Made by a program: the position numbers and the translations under genes. DNA of 64,000 bases from Burkholderia diffusa (GTDB taxonomy: Bacteria > Pseudomonadota > Gammaproteobacteria > Burkholderiales > Burkholderiaceae), in assembly GCF_001718315.1 (NCBI RefSeq), contig NZ_CP013362.1, positions 2,108,001-2,172,000 of the forward strand, written 5' to 3'. This document shows, in pieces, positions 38,637 to 48,691 of this stretch (position 1 is the first letter of the stretch; every line of letters starts with the position of its first letter). The notes under the pieces were generated by a model. It did no database searches and was not told where the DNA came from. It saw only the letters and a list, made by a program, of their open reading frames with translations.

Positions 38637-40058
38637 CTAGGCGATCAGCAGGTCGGGACGCCATTCGATCCGGCGCCACCCGCCGTCGCCGGACAGCCCG
38701 TCGCCGGAAAGCCCGTCGCCATGATTCACGCCGAGCCGCGGCACGTAGACGAGCCGGTCCCCCGCGTACAGCAGCGGCACGTCGCGCTGCCAGGCCGGCA
38801 CGCCGCGCTCCTGGAACAGGTTCTTCAGTGTGCGGCCCGGACCACCGGGCGACGTACGCAGCCGCTCGCCGCCCGAGCGCGCGCGCGCGGCGAGCACCGC
38901 GCTTCGCAACAGGGCCTCCGGCACCGCGCCGTCGCTGCCGGCTTCGACGGGCGCGAACACGAACGTGCCGCGCCATGCCGGTACGTGCCAGACTTCCTGG
39001 CCGCCCCATGCAAGCGAGGATTCGGGATGTGGCGTTCCGGTGCCATCGTCGGCCGGCTCGGCGCTGTCGCCCGCCTCCCAGTACACGGTGTCGCGATAGA
39101 GCCGCAGACACTGCCCCGCGTGATCGACCCGCAGCGCATGCGCGTCGTGCGCGGCGCGCAGTTGCCGCATCATGTTCGCGAGCCGACCGGACGATGCGCT
39201 AGGCAGGCCCAGCCGACGCATCCAGAAACGCAGCAGGTTCGCGCCGCGCGTGTCGTCGAACGCCACCAGCGCATCGCGCGACAGCGCGCGGCCGTCGTCG
39301 CGGGCGGCGCCGGCGAAATCCAGTTCGGCGAGATCGTCGAGCAGCCGTTGCGCGGCGGCCGCATGCTGGGCCGCTCGGCCCAGCGCATCGCGAAAACCCG
39401 GGAAATGCACGGCGAGCGCCGGCAGCACGTCGAGACGCAGCGCATTGCGCGCGTAGCGCGTGTCGCCGTTCGATTCGTCTTCGATCCAAGTCAGCTCGCG
39501 CTGCGCCGCATAGCGCTCAAGTTGCGCGCGCAACAATCGCAGCAGCGGGCGCACGCGTTCGACGCTCGCGCCGTCAGGGCGATAACGCGGCGCCATCGCA
39601 GCCAGGCCCGCGATCCCCGCGCCGCGCAGCAACTGCAGCAGCACGGTCTCCGCCTGGTCGTCCGCATGCTGCGCGACCCAGAGCGCGGCCACGCCATGAC
39701 GTTCGCACATCGCATCGAGCGCCGCATAGCGGCGCTCGCGTGCGGTCGCCTCGACGCCGAGGCCGCTGTCGCGCGGCACGTCGACACGCTCCGATTCGAA
39801 CGCGACGCCGAGTCGCCCGGCCGCCTCCTGCGCATGCGCGACCCATGCATCGGCATTCGAGCTCAGGCCGTGATGCACGTGCAGCGCGACGCAGCGCGCG
39901 GGGCCCGCCTCGCGCATGGCCGCGTCGAGCAGCACGGTCGAGTCGAGCCCGCCGCTGTACGCGATCGCGATGCGCGCATCGGCCGGCAGATCGGCAAGCG
40001 CAACGCCGACCGCGTCGAGAACGGCGCGGTCGGCGGAGAATTCGGTCGAGGGGATCAC
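38637..40058 (-). CDS. tilS: tRNA(Ile)-lysidine synthetase TilS
   Basis: An essential enzyme that converts C34 of tRNA-Ile(CAU) to lysidine, so AUA is read as Ile. The 473-residue protein has the PP-loop motif YSGGLDST (residues 34-41), then a TilS substrate-binding region and a C-terminal domain. The only plausible start is GTG at 40058, without a strong ribosome-binding site. The extreme C-terminus has a repeated GLSGD segment from a 15-base tandem repeat. It sits between accA and lysC. Confidence 0.93.
   Translation of the reverse strand: MIPSTEFSADRAVLDAVGVALADLPADARIAIAYSGGLDSTVLLDAAMREAGPARCVALHVHHGLSSNADAWVAHAQEAAGRLGVAFESERVDVPRDSGLGVEATARERRYAALDAMCERHGVAALWVAQHADDQAETVLLQLLRGAGIAGLAAMAPRYRPDGASVERVRPLLRLLRAQLERYAAQRELTWIEDESNGDTRYARNALRLDVLPALAVHFPGFRDALGRAAQHAAAAQRLLDDLAELDFAGAARDDGRALSRDALVAFDDTRGANLLRFWMRRLGLPSASSGRLANMMRQLRAAHDAHALRVDHAGQCLRLYRDTVYWEAGDSAEPADDGTGTPHPESSLAWGGQEVWHVPAWRGTFVFAPVEAGSDGAVPEALLRSAVLAARARSGGERLRTSPGGPGRTLKNLFQERGVPAWQRDVPLLYAGDRLVYVPRLGVNHGDGLSGDGLSGDGGWRRIEWRPDLLIA
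38678..38722. repeat. 15-base tandem repeat in the end of tilS
   Basis: The unit CCCGTCGCCGGACAG recurs with small changes about three times in direct succession. It encodes SGDGL-type repeats near the C-terminus, in frame. The copy number may vary among strains. Confidence 0.75.
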
Positions 40059-40101
40059 GAGACAGACGCGCGCCGGACGGCGCGCGATTTGAACACGCCG
40101 G

Positions 40102-41073
40102 TCATGCGCCGGGCGTGGTTTCCTTGAACTTGCCGTAGGCCATCAGGCGCTCGAAGCGGCGCTCGCGCAGCGCATCGATGCTCATGCCCTGGAACTGACG
40201 CAGCGAATCGGCGAGCGCACGGCGCAGCAGCGCGGCCATGCCCTTCGGATCGCGGTGCGCGCCGCCGAGCGGCTCGTTGATGATCTTGTCGATCAGGCCG
40301 AGCGCCTTCAGGCGATGCGCGGTCAGGCCCAGCGCTTCGGCTGCCTCGGGCGCCTTCGCGGCGCTCTTCCACAGAATCGACGCACAACCTTCCGGCGAGA
40401 TCACCGAGTAGGTCGAGAACTGCAGCATCATCACGGTGTCGGCCACGGCGATCGCGAGCGCGCCGCCCGAGCCGCCCTCGCCGATCACGGTCGTGATGAT
40501 CGGCGTCTTCAGCTCGGCCATCACGTACAGGTTGCGGCCGATCGCCTCCGATTGGCCGCGCTCTTCCGCGCCGATGCCCGGGTACGCGCCCGGCGTGTCG
40601 ACAAACGTGAAGATCGGCAGCCCGAACTTCTCGGCGAGACGCATCAGGCGTTCGGCCTTGCGATAGCCTTCCGGACGCGGCATCCCGAAGTTGCGCGCTG
40701 CGCGTTCCTTCGTGTCGCGCCCCTTCTGATGGCCGATCACCATGCACGGATGGCCGCCGAAGCGCGCGAGACCGCCGACGATCGAAAGATCGTCCGCGAA
40801 TGCGCGGTCGCCATGCAGCTCGTGAAAATCGGTAAACAGTTCCGCAACGTAGTCGAGCGTGTACGGACGCTGCGGATGCCGCGCGATCTGCGAGACCTGC
40901 CACGGCGACAGGTTCGCGTAGAGGTCCTTCGTCAGTTGCTGGCTCTTCTTCGACAGCCGCTCGATTTCTTCCGAAATATCGACAGCCGAGTCGTCCTGCA
41001 CGAATCGCAGCTCTTCGATCTTGGCCTCGAGTTCGGCGATCGGCTGTTCGAAATCCAGAAACGTGGTCTTCAT
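40102..41073 (-). CDS. accA: Acetyl-CoA carboxylase carboxyltransferase subunit alpha
   Basis: It transfers carboxyl from biotin to acetyl-CoA to form malonyl-CoA, the first committed step of fatty-acid synthesis, with AccD. The 323-residue length is typical. [19 protein letters not shown] at the start is the usual AccA coiled N-terminus, and [19 protein letters not shown] and [15 protein letters not shown] are carboxyltransferase motifs. It is transcribed after the 3-methyladenine glycosylase gene and before tilS, an arrangement common in Burkholderia. Confidence 0.97.
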   Translation of the reverse strand: MKTTFLDFEQPIAELEAKIEELRFVQDDSAVDISEEIERLSKKSQQLTKDLYANLSPWQVSQIARHPQRPYTLDYVAELFTDFHELHGDRAFADDLSIVGGLARFGGHPCMVIGHQKGRDTKERAARNFGMPRPEGYRKAERLMRLAEKFGLPIFTFVDTPGAYPGIGAEERGQSEAIGRNLYVMAELKTPIITTVIGEGGSGGALAIAVADTVMMLQFSTYSVISPEGCASILWKSAAKAPEAAEALGLTAHRLKALGLIDKIINEPLGGAHRDPKGMAALLRRALADSLRQFQGMSIDALRERRFERLMAYGKFKETTPGA

Positions 41074-41172
41074 GTGTTCGAATCCTTGGGTCTTGCGGCA
41101 GCGCGTATTCTACCCGCGCGGGCGACGTGCAAAACCGGCTCTCAACTATTGATGTTTAAAACCCGATAGCCA

Positions 41173-42042
41173 TCAATCGGCGTCGGCGTCCGGCGTGTCG
41201 AGGCTGCGCCACATGTACCAGGTCGCGACGGTACGCCACGGCTCCCAGTTGGCGGCCACTTCGCGCGCCTCGCTGCGCGTGACGGGCTCCCCGCTGAAGT
41301 AATTGACGCTGATCGCACGGATCAGGCCGGGATCGTCCAGCGGCAGCACGTCCGGCCGCGACAGGTTGAAGATCAGGAACATCTCGGCCGTCCAGCGACT
41401 GATGCCGCGGATCTGCGTGAGTTCGGCGATCACATCCTCGTCGTCCATCGACGTCCATTTGTCGACGTGCAGCGCGCCGGACACGAAGTGTTGCGCGAGA
41501 TCGAGAATATATTCCGTCTTGCGCTTCGACAGTCCGCACGCAATCAGCTTGTCCGCCCCGAGCCGGATGACCGGCTGCGGTGCGAGTTTCGGACACGCAT
41601 CCTCGATGCGCGCCCACAGCGCCTGCGCGGACGGCACCGAAATCTGCTGGCCGACGACCGAGCGTGCGAGCGTGACGAACGGGTCGCCGCGCTTCACGAG
41701 ATGTGCGGGGCCGAACTTCGGGATCAGCTTCTTCAGGATGCGGTCGCGCTTGACGAGATCGGCGCACGCCTTGTCCCAATATGCGGGGCGCACGGCGCCA
41801 TCGGCGGCGTCGACTGTCGCGTCGGCTGCACGCGCCTTGCGGGCCGCGTCGGCGGCCGCCATCGCGACCTCCGGCTGCGTCGCGTCCGCGCCCTTCCCGC
41901 GCGCGGGCTTCGCATGACCGTTGAGCGCGCCGTTCGGCACGGCGCGCGTCGCGTCCGCCTTCGCCGCCGGCGCACGCTTGCCTGCCGGACGCGCGGCGAG
42001 CGGGGTCGCGCGCCTGACCGGCGCTTTTCTGGCCGTTGCCAT
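41173..42042 (-). CDS. DNA-3-methyladenine glycosylase II (AlkA/Mag type)
   Basis: A helix-hairpin-helix glycosylase that removes alkylated purines. The HhH motif is LTQIRGISRWTAEMFLIF (about 208-225) and the catalytic Asp pair is DD at 236-237 in LPLDDPGL. The fold starts near residue 88; residues 1-87 are an Ala/Lys/Arg-rich, unstructured N-terminal extension that may bind DNA. With 289 residues it is about 80 longer than Mag proteins of other bacteria. It is co-directional with cysS upstream and accA downstream. Confidence 0.9.
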   Translation of the reverse strand: MATARKAPVRRATPLAARPAGKRAPAAKADATRAVPNGALNGHAKPARGKGADATQPEVAMAAADAARKARAADATVDAADGAVRPAYWDKACADLVKRDRILKKLIPKFGPAHLVKRGDPFVTLARSVVGQQISVPSAQALWARIEDACPKLAPQPVIRLGADKLIACGLSKRKTEYILDLAQHFVSGALHVDKWTSMDDEDVIAELTQIRGISRWTAEMFLIFNLSRPDVLPLDDPGLIRAISVNYFSGEPVTRSEAREVAANWEPWRTVATWYMWRSLDTPDADAD

Positions 42043-42085
42043 CTTGCCTCCTACCCGACGGATCGGTCAGTGGAACGCACCGCGC

Positions 42086-43483
42086 TCATACGCGACGCCA
42101 TTCGGTCGATCCGCCCGGTTTGTCTTCAAGAGCGATACCGGCGTCGAGCAGTTCCGCCCTAATCCGGTCCGCTTCGGCATAGTCCTTCGCTTGCTTCGCC
42201 GCGACACGCGCGGCGATCTTCGCTTCGATTTCGTCGGCCGCGAGCCCGCCTGCCTGCGCGGCACCGGCGCCCTGCTGCAGGAATGCGCGCGGTTCGCGGC
42301 CAAGCAGGCCCAGCAGGCCCGCCAGCTGTTTCAGTTGCCGCGCGAGCGCTGCATCGCGCGTGCGGTTGACTTCGCCCGCCAGCTCGAACAGCGTCGCCAC
42401 CGCGACCGGCGTGTTGATGTCGTCGTTCATCGCGGCCGCGAAACGCCGCGCATGCGGCTCGTTCCAGTCGAGCGCGAGCGCGTCGGGCTCGACATCCTTC
42501 AGCGCCGTATACAGACGCGTGAGCGACGCGCGCGCATCGTCAAGATGCACGTCGCTGTAGTTGAGCGGCGACCGGTAGTGCGTGCGCACGATGAAAAAGC
42601 GCATGACCTCGGCGTCGTAGCGCTCGAGCACTTCGCGGATCGTGAAGAAGTTGCCGAGCGATTTCGACATCTTCTCGTTGTCGACCTGCACGAAGCCGTT
42701 GTGCATCCAGTAATTGACGAACGTCTGGCCGGTCGCGCCTTCGCTCTGCGCGATCTCGTTCTCGTGGTGCGGGAATTGCAGGTCCTGGCCACCGCCATGG
42801 ATGTCGAAATGCTCGCCCAGCAGCGTGCAGCCCATCGCGGAGCACTCGATGTGCCAGCCCGGCCGGCCCATCCCGTACTTCGATGCCCACGACGCGCCTT
42901 CCGGATCGTCCGCCTTCGCGCGCTTCCACAGCACGAAATCGAGCGGGTCTTCCTTCGCATCGTTCGCGGCGACGCGCTCGCCCGCGCGCAGGTCGTCGAG
43001 CGACTTGCCCGACAGCTTCCCGTAGTTCGCGAACTTGCGCACCGAGTAATTGACGTCGCCGTCGGTTGCCTGGTACGCGTAGCCGTTCGTCTCCAGTTGC
43101 TCGATCATCCCGAGCATCTGCGGAATGAACTGTGTCGCGCGCGGCTCGATGTCCGGCCGCTGGATGCCGAGCGCCGCTTCATCCTCGTGCATCGCGCCGA
43201 TGAACCGGTCGGTCAGCGACTTGATCGTCTCGCCGTTCTCGACCGCACGGCGGATGATCTTGTCGTCGATGTCGGTGATGTTGCGCACGTACGTGACCCG
43301 ATAGCCGATCGCACGCAGCCAGCGCTGGACGAGGTCGAACACGACCAGCATGCGCGCGTGGCCCACGTGACAATAGTCGTAAACGGTGATCCCGCATACG
43401 TACATCCGCACTTCGCCTGACTGGCGCGGCACGAAAACTTGCTTGTCACGCGCGAGCGTGTTGTAGATGCGCAGTGATTCCAT
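42086..43483 (-). CDS. cysS: Cysteinyl-tRNA synthetase
   Basis: It charges tRNA-Cys. The 465-residue length is normal for the monomeric class I enzyme. The zinc/HIGH region is [15 protein letters not shown], with HVGH as the HIGH motif, and the KMSKS loop is EKMSKSLGN near residue 270. The [10 protein letters not shown] stretch holds the Cys-specific zinc site. It is the first gene of the minus-strand run towards lysC and is divergent from the TPR gene. Confidence 0.97.
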   Translation of the reverse strand: MESLRIYNTLARDKQVFVPRQSGEVRMYVCGITVYDYCHVGHARMLVVFDLVQRWLRAIGYRVTYVRNITDIDDKIIRRAVENGETIKSLTDRFIGAMHEDEAALGIQRPDIEPRATQFIPQMLGMIEQLETNGYAYQATDGDVNYSVRKFANYGKLSGKSLDDLRAGERVAANDAKEDPLDFVLWKRAKADDPEGASWASKYGMGRPGWHIECSAMGCTLLGEHFDIHGGGQDLQFPHHENEIAQSEGATGQTFVNYWMHNGFVQVDNEKMSKSLGNFFTIREVLERYDAEVMRFFIVRTHYRSPLNYSDVHLDDARASLTRLYTALKDVEPDALALDWNEPHARRFAAAMNDDINTPVAVATLFELAGEVNRTRDAALARQLKQLAGLLGLLGREPRAFLQQGAGAAQAGGLAADEIEAKIAARVAAKQAKDYAEADRIRAELLDAGIALEDKPGGSTEWRRV

Positions 43484-43717
43484 AGAGATGAACCGTGAGC
43501 CGAAGGAAACCGCCCTGGCGAAGCTCGCCCAGCATGCGAAACGGACGGACCACCTGCCGCGGCACGCCGCCGCGCGTCCTCGATATCACATGGGGCGGTC
43601 AGGCTGCAAGCACAGCGGTGACGGCCACGAGAGGCAAAGAAAGACTGTCTGCGGCTCGCCGGAACGCGCAGACGTTTTGTTAGAATGGCTCGGAGTATAA
43701 CATTCCGATTTACGCCT

Positions 43718-44440
43718 ATGAAACCTCATCGCGGCCGCGCGCCGAGCGCTGCGACCCTCGTTGCGACCGCCGTCATGGGCGTCGCTCTGACGCTTTTCGC
43801 GGCCCCCGCGGCATACGCGCAAAAGGCCCCGGCCACCGCCGACGGCACGCCCGAAATCGACGCGTCGATCGCCGGCAAGCAGTGGAAACAGGCGCTCGCG
43901 CAACTCGACGCGCGCATCGCGGCGAATCCGCACGACGTGCAGGCGCAGTTCAAGCGCGGCACCGTGCTCGCCCGCCTGAACCGCGACGACGACGCCATCC
44001 AGCAGTTCGTCGCGATCACGCAGGCCTACCCCGAACTGCCCGAACCGTACAACAACCTCGCTGCGCTCTACGCGAAGCACGGCCGCTACGACGAAGCGCG
44101 CAGCGCGCTCGTCACCGCGACGCAATCGAACCCGAGCTACTCGCTCGCGTACGAGAACCTCGGCGATCTTTATCTGCGTCTCGCGGCCGAGTCGTACAAG
44201 CGCGCGCAATCGCTCGGCCGCACGAGCGGCGCAACCGCGCAGCGCCTCGCCGACCTGCAGAAGATCGTGTCGCCGCCGAAGGCGGCTGCAAACGCACGCG
44301 CCGTCACGCCGGCCACGCGCGCGTACACCGATCGCGCCGCCGCTAACGTGAGCACCACCACGCTGCCGATGTCGCCGACGTTCCAGTTCAACGGTCCGTC
44401 CGGTGCGCTGACAGCGCCGTACGTCGCGCCGTCGCAGTAA
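43718..44440 (+). CDS. Exported tetratricopeptide-repeat protein
   Basis: A 240-residue protein with a signal peptide (residues 1-~35, ending AAYAQ) and about three TPR units (ALAQLDARIAANPHDVQAQ, then LPEPYNNLAALYAKHGRYD, then YSLAYENLGDLYLRLAAESY). The C-terminal 60 residues are low complexity. It is the first gene of a plus-strand run with two cyclophilins and may act with them in envelope protein folding; this is inference. ATG 43718 suits a signal peptide better than the earlier ATG at 43685. Confidence 0.83.
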   Translation: MKPHRGRAPSAATLVATAVMGVALTLFAAPAAYAQKAPATADGTPEIDASIAGKQWKQALAQLDARIAANPHDVQAQFKRGTVLARLNRDDDAIQQFVAITQAYPELPEPYNNLAALYAKHGRYDEARSALVTATQSNPSYSLAYENLGDLYLRLAAESYKRAQSLGRTSGATAQRLADLQKIVSPPKAAANARAVTPATRAYTDRAAANVSTTTLPMSPTFQFNGPSGALTAPYVAPSQ

Positions 44441-44479
44441 GCGGCGCAACCTTCCTTCCCTCCCAATCTGAGGATCGCA

Positions 44480-45055
44480 ATGAAACGTCTGTTGCTGGCG
44501 CTTGGCGGCGCCGCCCTTCTCGCGACCGCGCCCGCGTTCGCGCAATCGGCCACCGCGCACCCCGTCGTGCAGCTGAAGACCTCGCAAGGCGACATCCGCG
44601 TCGAGCTCTATCCGGAGAAGGCCCCGAAGACGGTCGCCAACTTCCTCGATTACGTGAAGGCCGGCCAGTACAACGGCACGATCTTCCATCGCGTGATCAA
44701 GGGCTTCATGATCCAGGGCGGCGGCTACAAGACCAACTTCGAGGAGAAGCCGACCCGCGCGCCGATCCCGCTGGAAAGCCGCAATGGTCTGAAGAACCTG
44801 ACGGGCACGATCGCGATGGCGCGTACCAGCGATCCAAATTCGGCCACCGCGCAGTTCTTCATCAACACGGTGGACAACAGCGGCCTCGACTACCCGAACC
44901 CGGACGGCAACGGCTATGCGGTGTTCGGCAAGGTCGTGTCGGGCCTCGACGTCGTGAAGAAGATCGAAGGCGTGGCGACGACCTCGCGCGGCCCGATGCA
45001 GGACGTGCCGGCCCAGCCGGTCGTGATCGAATCGGCCAGCATCGTCTCGAAATAA
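44480..45055 (+). CDS. ppiA: Periplasmic peptidyl-prolyl cis-trans isomerase, cyclophilin
   Basis: A 191-residue cyclophilin with a signal peptide ending APAFA-QS (about residue 22). It has [16 protein letters not shown], with the catalytic Arg of the FHR motif, and [17 protein letters not shown]. It speeds folding of Xaa-Pro bonds in the periplasm. It stands 88 bases before ppiB and 39 bases after the TPR gene. Confidence 0.95.
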   Translation: MKRLLLALGGAALLATAPAFAQSATAHPVVQLKTSQGDIRVELYPEKAPKTVANFLDYVKAGQYNGTIFHRVIKGFMIQGGGYKTNFEEKPTRAPIPLESRNGLKNLTGTIAMARTSDPNSATAQFFINTVDNSGLDYPNPDGNGYAVFGKVVSGLDVVKKIEGVATTSRGPMQDVPAQPVVIESASIVSK

Positions 45056-45143
45056 GCACCTGCCGGCATGTCCGGCGACACACGCGGCCGCGTCGCACGA
45101 CCGGCCGCGTGCCATTTAAACCGCCTTACCGAAGGAATTCATC

Positions 45144-45635
45144 ATGGTTGAACTGCACACGAACCACGGCGTCATCAAGCTCGAGCTGGACGCCGCCAAG
45201 GCGCCGAAGACGGTCGAGAACTTCCTCAACTACGTGAAGAAGGGCCACTATGACGGCACGGTGTTCCACCGCGTGATCAACGGCTTCATGATTCAAGGCG
45301 GCGGCTTCGAGCCGGGCCTGAAGCAGAAGCCGACCGACGCGCCGATCGACAACGAAGCGAACAACGGCCTGAAGAACGACACGTACACGATCGCGATGGC
45401 GCGCACGAACGACCCGCACTCGGCGACCGCCCAGTTCTTCATCAACGTGAACGACAACGACTTCCTGAACCACTCGTCGCCGACGCCGCAGGGCTGGGGT
45501 TACGCCGTGTTCGGCAAGGTCGTCGAAGGCCAGGACGTGGTCGACAAGATCAAGGGTGTCAAGACGGGCAACGCGGGCTTCCACCAGGACGTCCCGACCG
45601 ACGACGTCGTGATCGAAAAGGCCGTGGTGGTCTGA
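45144..45635 (+). CDS. ppiB: Cytoplasmic peptidyl-prolyl cis-trans isomerase, cyclophilin
   Basis: A 163-residue cyclophilin without a signal peptide. It starts [17 protein letters not shown] and carries [16 protein letters not shown] and [15 protein letters not shown]. It is a close paralogue of the preceding ppiA and most likely arose from the same duplication. AAGGAA lies upstream of ATG 45144; lpxH follows 27 bases later. Confidence 0.96.
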   Translation: MVELHTNHGVIKLELDAAKAPKTVENFLNYVKKGHYDGTVFHRVINGFMIQGGGFEPGLKQKPTDAPIDNEANNGLKNDTYTIAMARTNDPHSATAQFFINVNDNDFLNHSSPTPQGWGYAVFGKVVEGQDVVDKIKGVKTGNAGFHQDVPTDDVVIEKAVVV

Positions 45636-45662
45636 CGCATAGTCCGTTACGGAGGCACTTCG

Positions 45663-46463
45663 ATGTTGCAGGAGAGTCCGCCGCGAAGCGTCTCCGCGGG
45701 CGTGCCGGGCGAGCGCGAATACGCGCAAGCCGCACGCCCGTTCCTGTTTCTCTCCGATCTGCACTTGAGCGAGGCAATTCCGAAGACGGTCGCCGCGTTC
45801 GAGCATTTCGTGAAATATACGGCCGACAGCGCCGACTCGGTGTTCATCCTCGGCGACCTGTTCGAATACTGGATCGGCGACGACGTGCTCGACCACGATC
45901 CGTTCGCGGCGCGCATGGCCGCGCTGATGCATACGTTCTCGGAACGCGGGATCGCGCTCTACGTGATGCACGGCAATCGCGATTTCCTGCTCGGCCGGCG
46001 CTTCATGAAGGCGGCCGGTGCAATGCTGCTGCCCGACCCGGCGTTGATCACGTCGTTCGGCCAGCGCATCGTGCTCGCGCACGGCGACGCGCAATGCACG
46101 GCCGATCGCGGCTACCAGATGTTTCGGCGGTTCGCCCGCAACGGCATCGCGCAGGCGTTGTTTCTCGCGTGGCCGTTCCGCTGGCGCCGCACGCTCGCGC
46201 AACGGATGCGCTCGAACAGCGAAGCGGGCCGCATGCGCCCCGCCACGGCGATCTACGATGTCACGCGTGAAGGCGTCGCCGCGCTGTTCCGGAAGAGCCG
46301 TGCGAGCGTAATCATTCACGGCCACACGCATCGCCCCGCGCGCCACGTCGAACCGGGCGGGATTCGCTGGGTACTGCCCGACTGGGATCTCGACCATGGC
46401 GTGCCGCGCGGCGGCTATCTGCGCGTCGACGCCGAAGGCATCCACGCGATGCCGCTCGACTGA
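45663..46463 (+). CDS. lpxH: UDP-2,3-diacylglucosamine pyrophosphohydrolase LpxH
   Basis: It cleaves UDP-2,3-diacylglucosamine to lipid X and UMP in lipid A synthesis, at the inner membrane. The calcineurin-type metal site is seen in FLSDLHLSE, LGDLFEYW, GNRDF and HGHTHRP, and the basic cap region has WPFRWRRTLAQRM. The 266-residue protein has about 25 extra N-terminal residues compared with E. coli LpxH. GGAGG lies upstream of ATG 45663. It probably follows ppiB in the same transcript. Confidence 0.95.
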   Translation: MLQESPPRSVSAGVPGEREYAQAARPFLFLSDLHLSEAIPKTVAAFEHFVKYTADSADSVFILGDLFEYWIGDDVLDHDPFAARMAALMHTFSERGIALYVMHGNRDFLLGRRFMKAAGAMLLPDPALITSFGQRIVLAHGDAQCTADRGYQMFRRFARNGIAQALFLAWPFRWRRTLAQRMRSNSEAGRMRPATAIYDVTREGVAALFRKSRASVIIHGHTHRPARHVEPGGIRWVLPDWDLDHGVPRGGYLRVDAEGIHAMPLD

Positions 46464-46502
46464 CACGATCGGCGCTGCCGGCAGCCGCCGGCATGCGCCG
46501 CG

Positions 46503-47276
46503 TTACGACTGGCGCTCGAGCGCCTTGCCTTCCAGCACCGCCGACAGCCTGCGCAGGTCGAGACGCGCCGCGTCCGCGCCCTGCAGCGTTTCCAGATGCG
46601 TGCCGAGTTGCTCGAGCGCCGCGACGATCTCGTCCACGCGCCGGCTTTCCTTCGCCGCGTGGTCGATCAGGCCATGAATCGCGAGCGACATCGGGTCGTC
46701 CGCGTTCGGCGTGATCCCGTACGCGCAGAACGCGGCACGCTCGGGCTGCGGCTTCGATTGCGCCGGCATCACGATGCGCGCCGGGTTGCCCACCGCTGTG
46801 CCACCTGCCGGCACCGGCTTCACGACGACCGCGTTCGAACCGATCTTCGCGCCCGCCCCGACCGTGAAACCGCCGAGCACCTTCGCGCCCGCGCCGACGA
46901 TCACGCCGGCCTCGAGCGTCGGATGGCGCTTCGCGCCGCGCGTGAGGGACGTGCCGCCGAGCGTTACGCCCTGATAGATCGTGCAGTCGTCGCCGACGAT
47001 CGCGGTTTCGCCGATCACGACACCCATCCCGTGATCGATGAACACGCGCCGCCCGATCGTCGCGCCCGGGTGAATCTCGATACCCGTCAGGAAACGCCCG
47101 GCCTGCGACGCGAAGCGTGCGAGCCAGTAGCGTTTCGCGCGCCAGCACGCGTGCGCGAAACGATGCAGCACGAGCGCGTGCAGCCCCGGATAACAGGTCA
47201 GCACTTCCCAGGCACTGCGAGCGGCGGGGTCCCGCTCGCGAATCGTCGCAACGTCTTCGCGCAGTCTAGTGAACAT
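46503..47276 (-). CDS. cysE: Serine O-acetyltransferase CysE
   Basis: It acetylates serine with acetyl-CoA for cysteine synthesis. The 257-residue protein has the N-terminal helical domain ([19 protein letters not shown]) and a left-handed beta-helix of hexapeptide repeats from HPGATIGRR to VKPVP (about 108-205). ATG 47276 gives the usual CysE N-terminus; a longer frame upstream lacks support. The C-terminal tail after about residue 210 is long and low complexity. It converges on lpxH. Confidence 0.93.
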   Translation of the reverse strand: MFTRLREDVATIRERDPAARSAWEVLTCYPGLHALVLHRFAHACWRAKRYWLARFASQAGRFLTGIEIHPGATIGRRVFIDHGMGVVIGETAIVGDDCTIYQGVTLGGTSLTRGAKRHPTLEAGVIVGAGAKVLGGFTVGAGAKIGSNAVVVKPVPAGGTAVGNPARIVMPAQSKPQPERAAFCAYGITPNADDPMSLAIHGLIDHAAKESRRVDEIVAALEQLGTHLETLQGADAARLDLRRLSAVLEGKALERQS

Positions 47277-47590
47277 GATCTGGTCTGGGCTCGAGAAAAG
47301 GCCGGCGCGCCCCGCCGGCAATGGCCGGCCGTTATCGCACCGGGTAATTTGCTTATGAGTTCCGGCGATTGTAGGGCCACTGGCGCGCGGCCGCACGGCG
47401 CCGCGCGTTCACCCCGCCGGCGGCACGGGTATTCGTGCGCAACGTCCGTCGCGGCGGATCGGCGAGGGCATCCGGTGGACCGGCGCGAACCGGCCCACCG
47501 ATATCGAGCTGCCGATGCAATGCGGCGTTCGCGGGCGGGAAAGCCGCCGCCCAGCGCGCAAGCTGCCGGCAGCCGGCGTGCCGAACCTGC
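47277..47590. other. 314-base intergenic stretch with a GTGG/CCAC hairpin
   Basis: No gene is evident between trmJ (stop 47591) and the cysE start. A hairpin at 47475-47498 (GTGG-A-CCGG with CCGG-C-CCAC) lies about 93 bases beyond the trmJ stop and has no T-run. The cysE promoter should lie near the AT-richer 47340-47375 but no clear hexamers are seen. Confidence 0.4.
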
Positions 47591-48412
47591 TTACGCGTCG
47601 CCGTCGGGCGCGCCGGACTTCAGCAGGATGTGCTTCGCGATGCCGCGCAGGATGTTGACTTCCTCGCGCTCGAGACCGGTGCGTGCGAACAGGCGCCGCA
47701 GCCGCGGCATCAGCTTCTTCGGGTTGCGCGGATCGAGAAAATCGAGTGCGATCAGCGCGTTCTCGAGATGCACGTACATCCGCTCGATCTCGTCGCTCTG
47801 CGCGAGCATGCCGGTTTCGGCCTGCGCCTGCTGCGACGGCTCTCCCTGCTCCAGGAGTGCGACGCGCAGTTCATACGCGAGCACCTGCACGGCCTGCGCA
47901 AGGTTCAGCGAACTGTAGGCCGGATTCGCCGGGATGTGCGCGAGCGCGCTGCACTGTTCGACGTGCTCGTTCGCGAGGCCCGTGCGTTCGTTGCCGAACA
48001 CGAGCGCGATGTCGCCGGTGCCGACCTGCGTGCGCGCCTGCTCGGCGGCCGCGCGCGGCGCGAGGCGCGGCGGCCCGTATTCGCGCGCGCGGGCAGTCAG
48101 CGCGATCGACCAGTGAACGCCGGACAGCGCGTCGCCGAGGGTGGGCACGACATGCGCGGACGCGAGGACGTCATCCGCGCCGCTCGCCATCGCGATCGCC
48201 TCGGGGTCGCTCTGCACGTGCGGCACGCGCGGCGCGACCAGCACGAGTCTGGAGAAACCCATTGTCTTCAGCGCGCGAGCGGCCGCCCCGACATTGCCGG
48301 GATGGCTCGGCTCGACGAGCACGAAACGGGTGGACGTGAAGCCGCCGGACGGCGGCGGGGACGAGGCCGCGCCCGATTCCAACGGCGCGGCGGGGTTCTG
48401 CGGGGTTTCCAC
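47591..48412 (-). CDS. trmJ: tRNA (cytidine/uridine-2'-O-)-methyltransferase TrmJ
   Basis: A SPOUT methyltransferase that methylates the ribose of nucleotide 32 in several tRNAs. The 273-residue protein has FVLVEPSHPGNVGAAARALK (motif 1), LVFGNERTGLANEHVEQC (motif 2) and AYSSLNLAQAVQVLAYEL (motif 3, the knot). The N-terminal ~25 residues are low complexity. The only in-frame start is GTG at 48412. It is divergent from suhB. Confidence 0.92.
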   Translation of the reverse strand: METPQNPAAPLESGAASSPPPSGGFTSTRFVLVEPSHPGNVGAAARALKTMGFSRLVLVAPRVPHVQSDPEAIAMASGADDVLASAHVVPTLGDALSGVHWSIALTARAREYGPPRLAPRAAAEQARTQVGTGDIALVFGNERTGLANEHVEQCSALAHIPANPAYSSLNLAQAVQVLAYELRVALLEQGEPSQQAQAETGMLAQSDEIERMYVHLENALIALDFLDPRNPKKLMPRLRRLFARTGLEREEVNILRGIAKHILLKSGAPDGDA

Positions 48413-48691
48413 TACATACGACTCGGTTCATCAGAATGGCAGTATGGTATCGCCATCGCCCCGGCAAACCCACTCGTCCGGACGGCCAGTGGGGTTTCCC
48501 CGCATTCCGGTCACCTGAAACTCTCGAAAATCGGGTAAAATCATGCGTTTACGTGTCGCATTCCGTGCGGCGCGGGTCGTACCCTGCTCTTTGTCAATTC
48601 GCGTCTCATTTCGCCCGGCACGTTTGCGCCGTTCCGGGCGGTGTGTTCCACTTCGTGGCGGCCCGTGCCGCCGGCTACAGGATCCAGGCTC

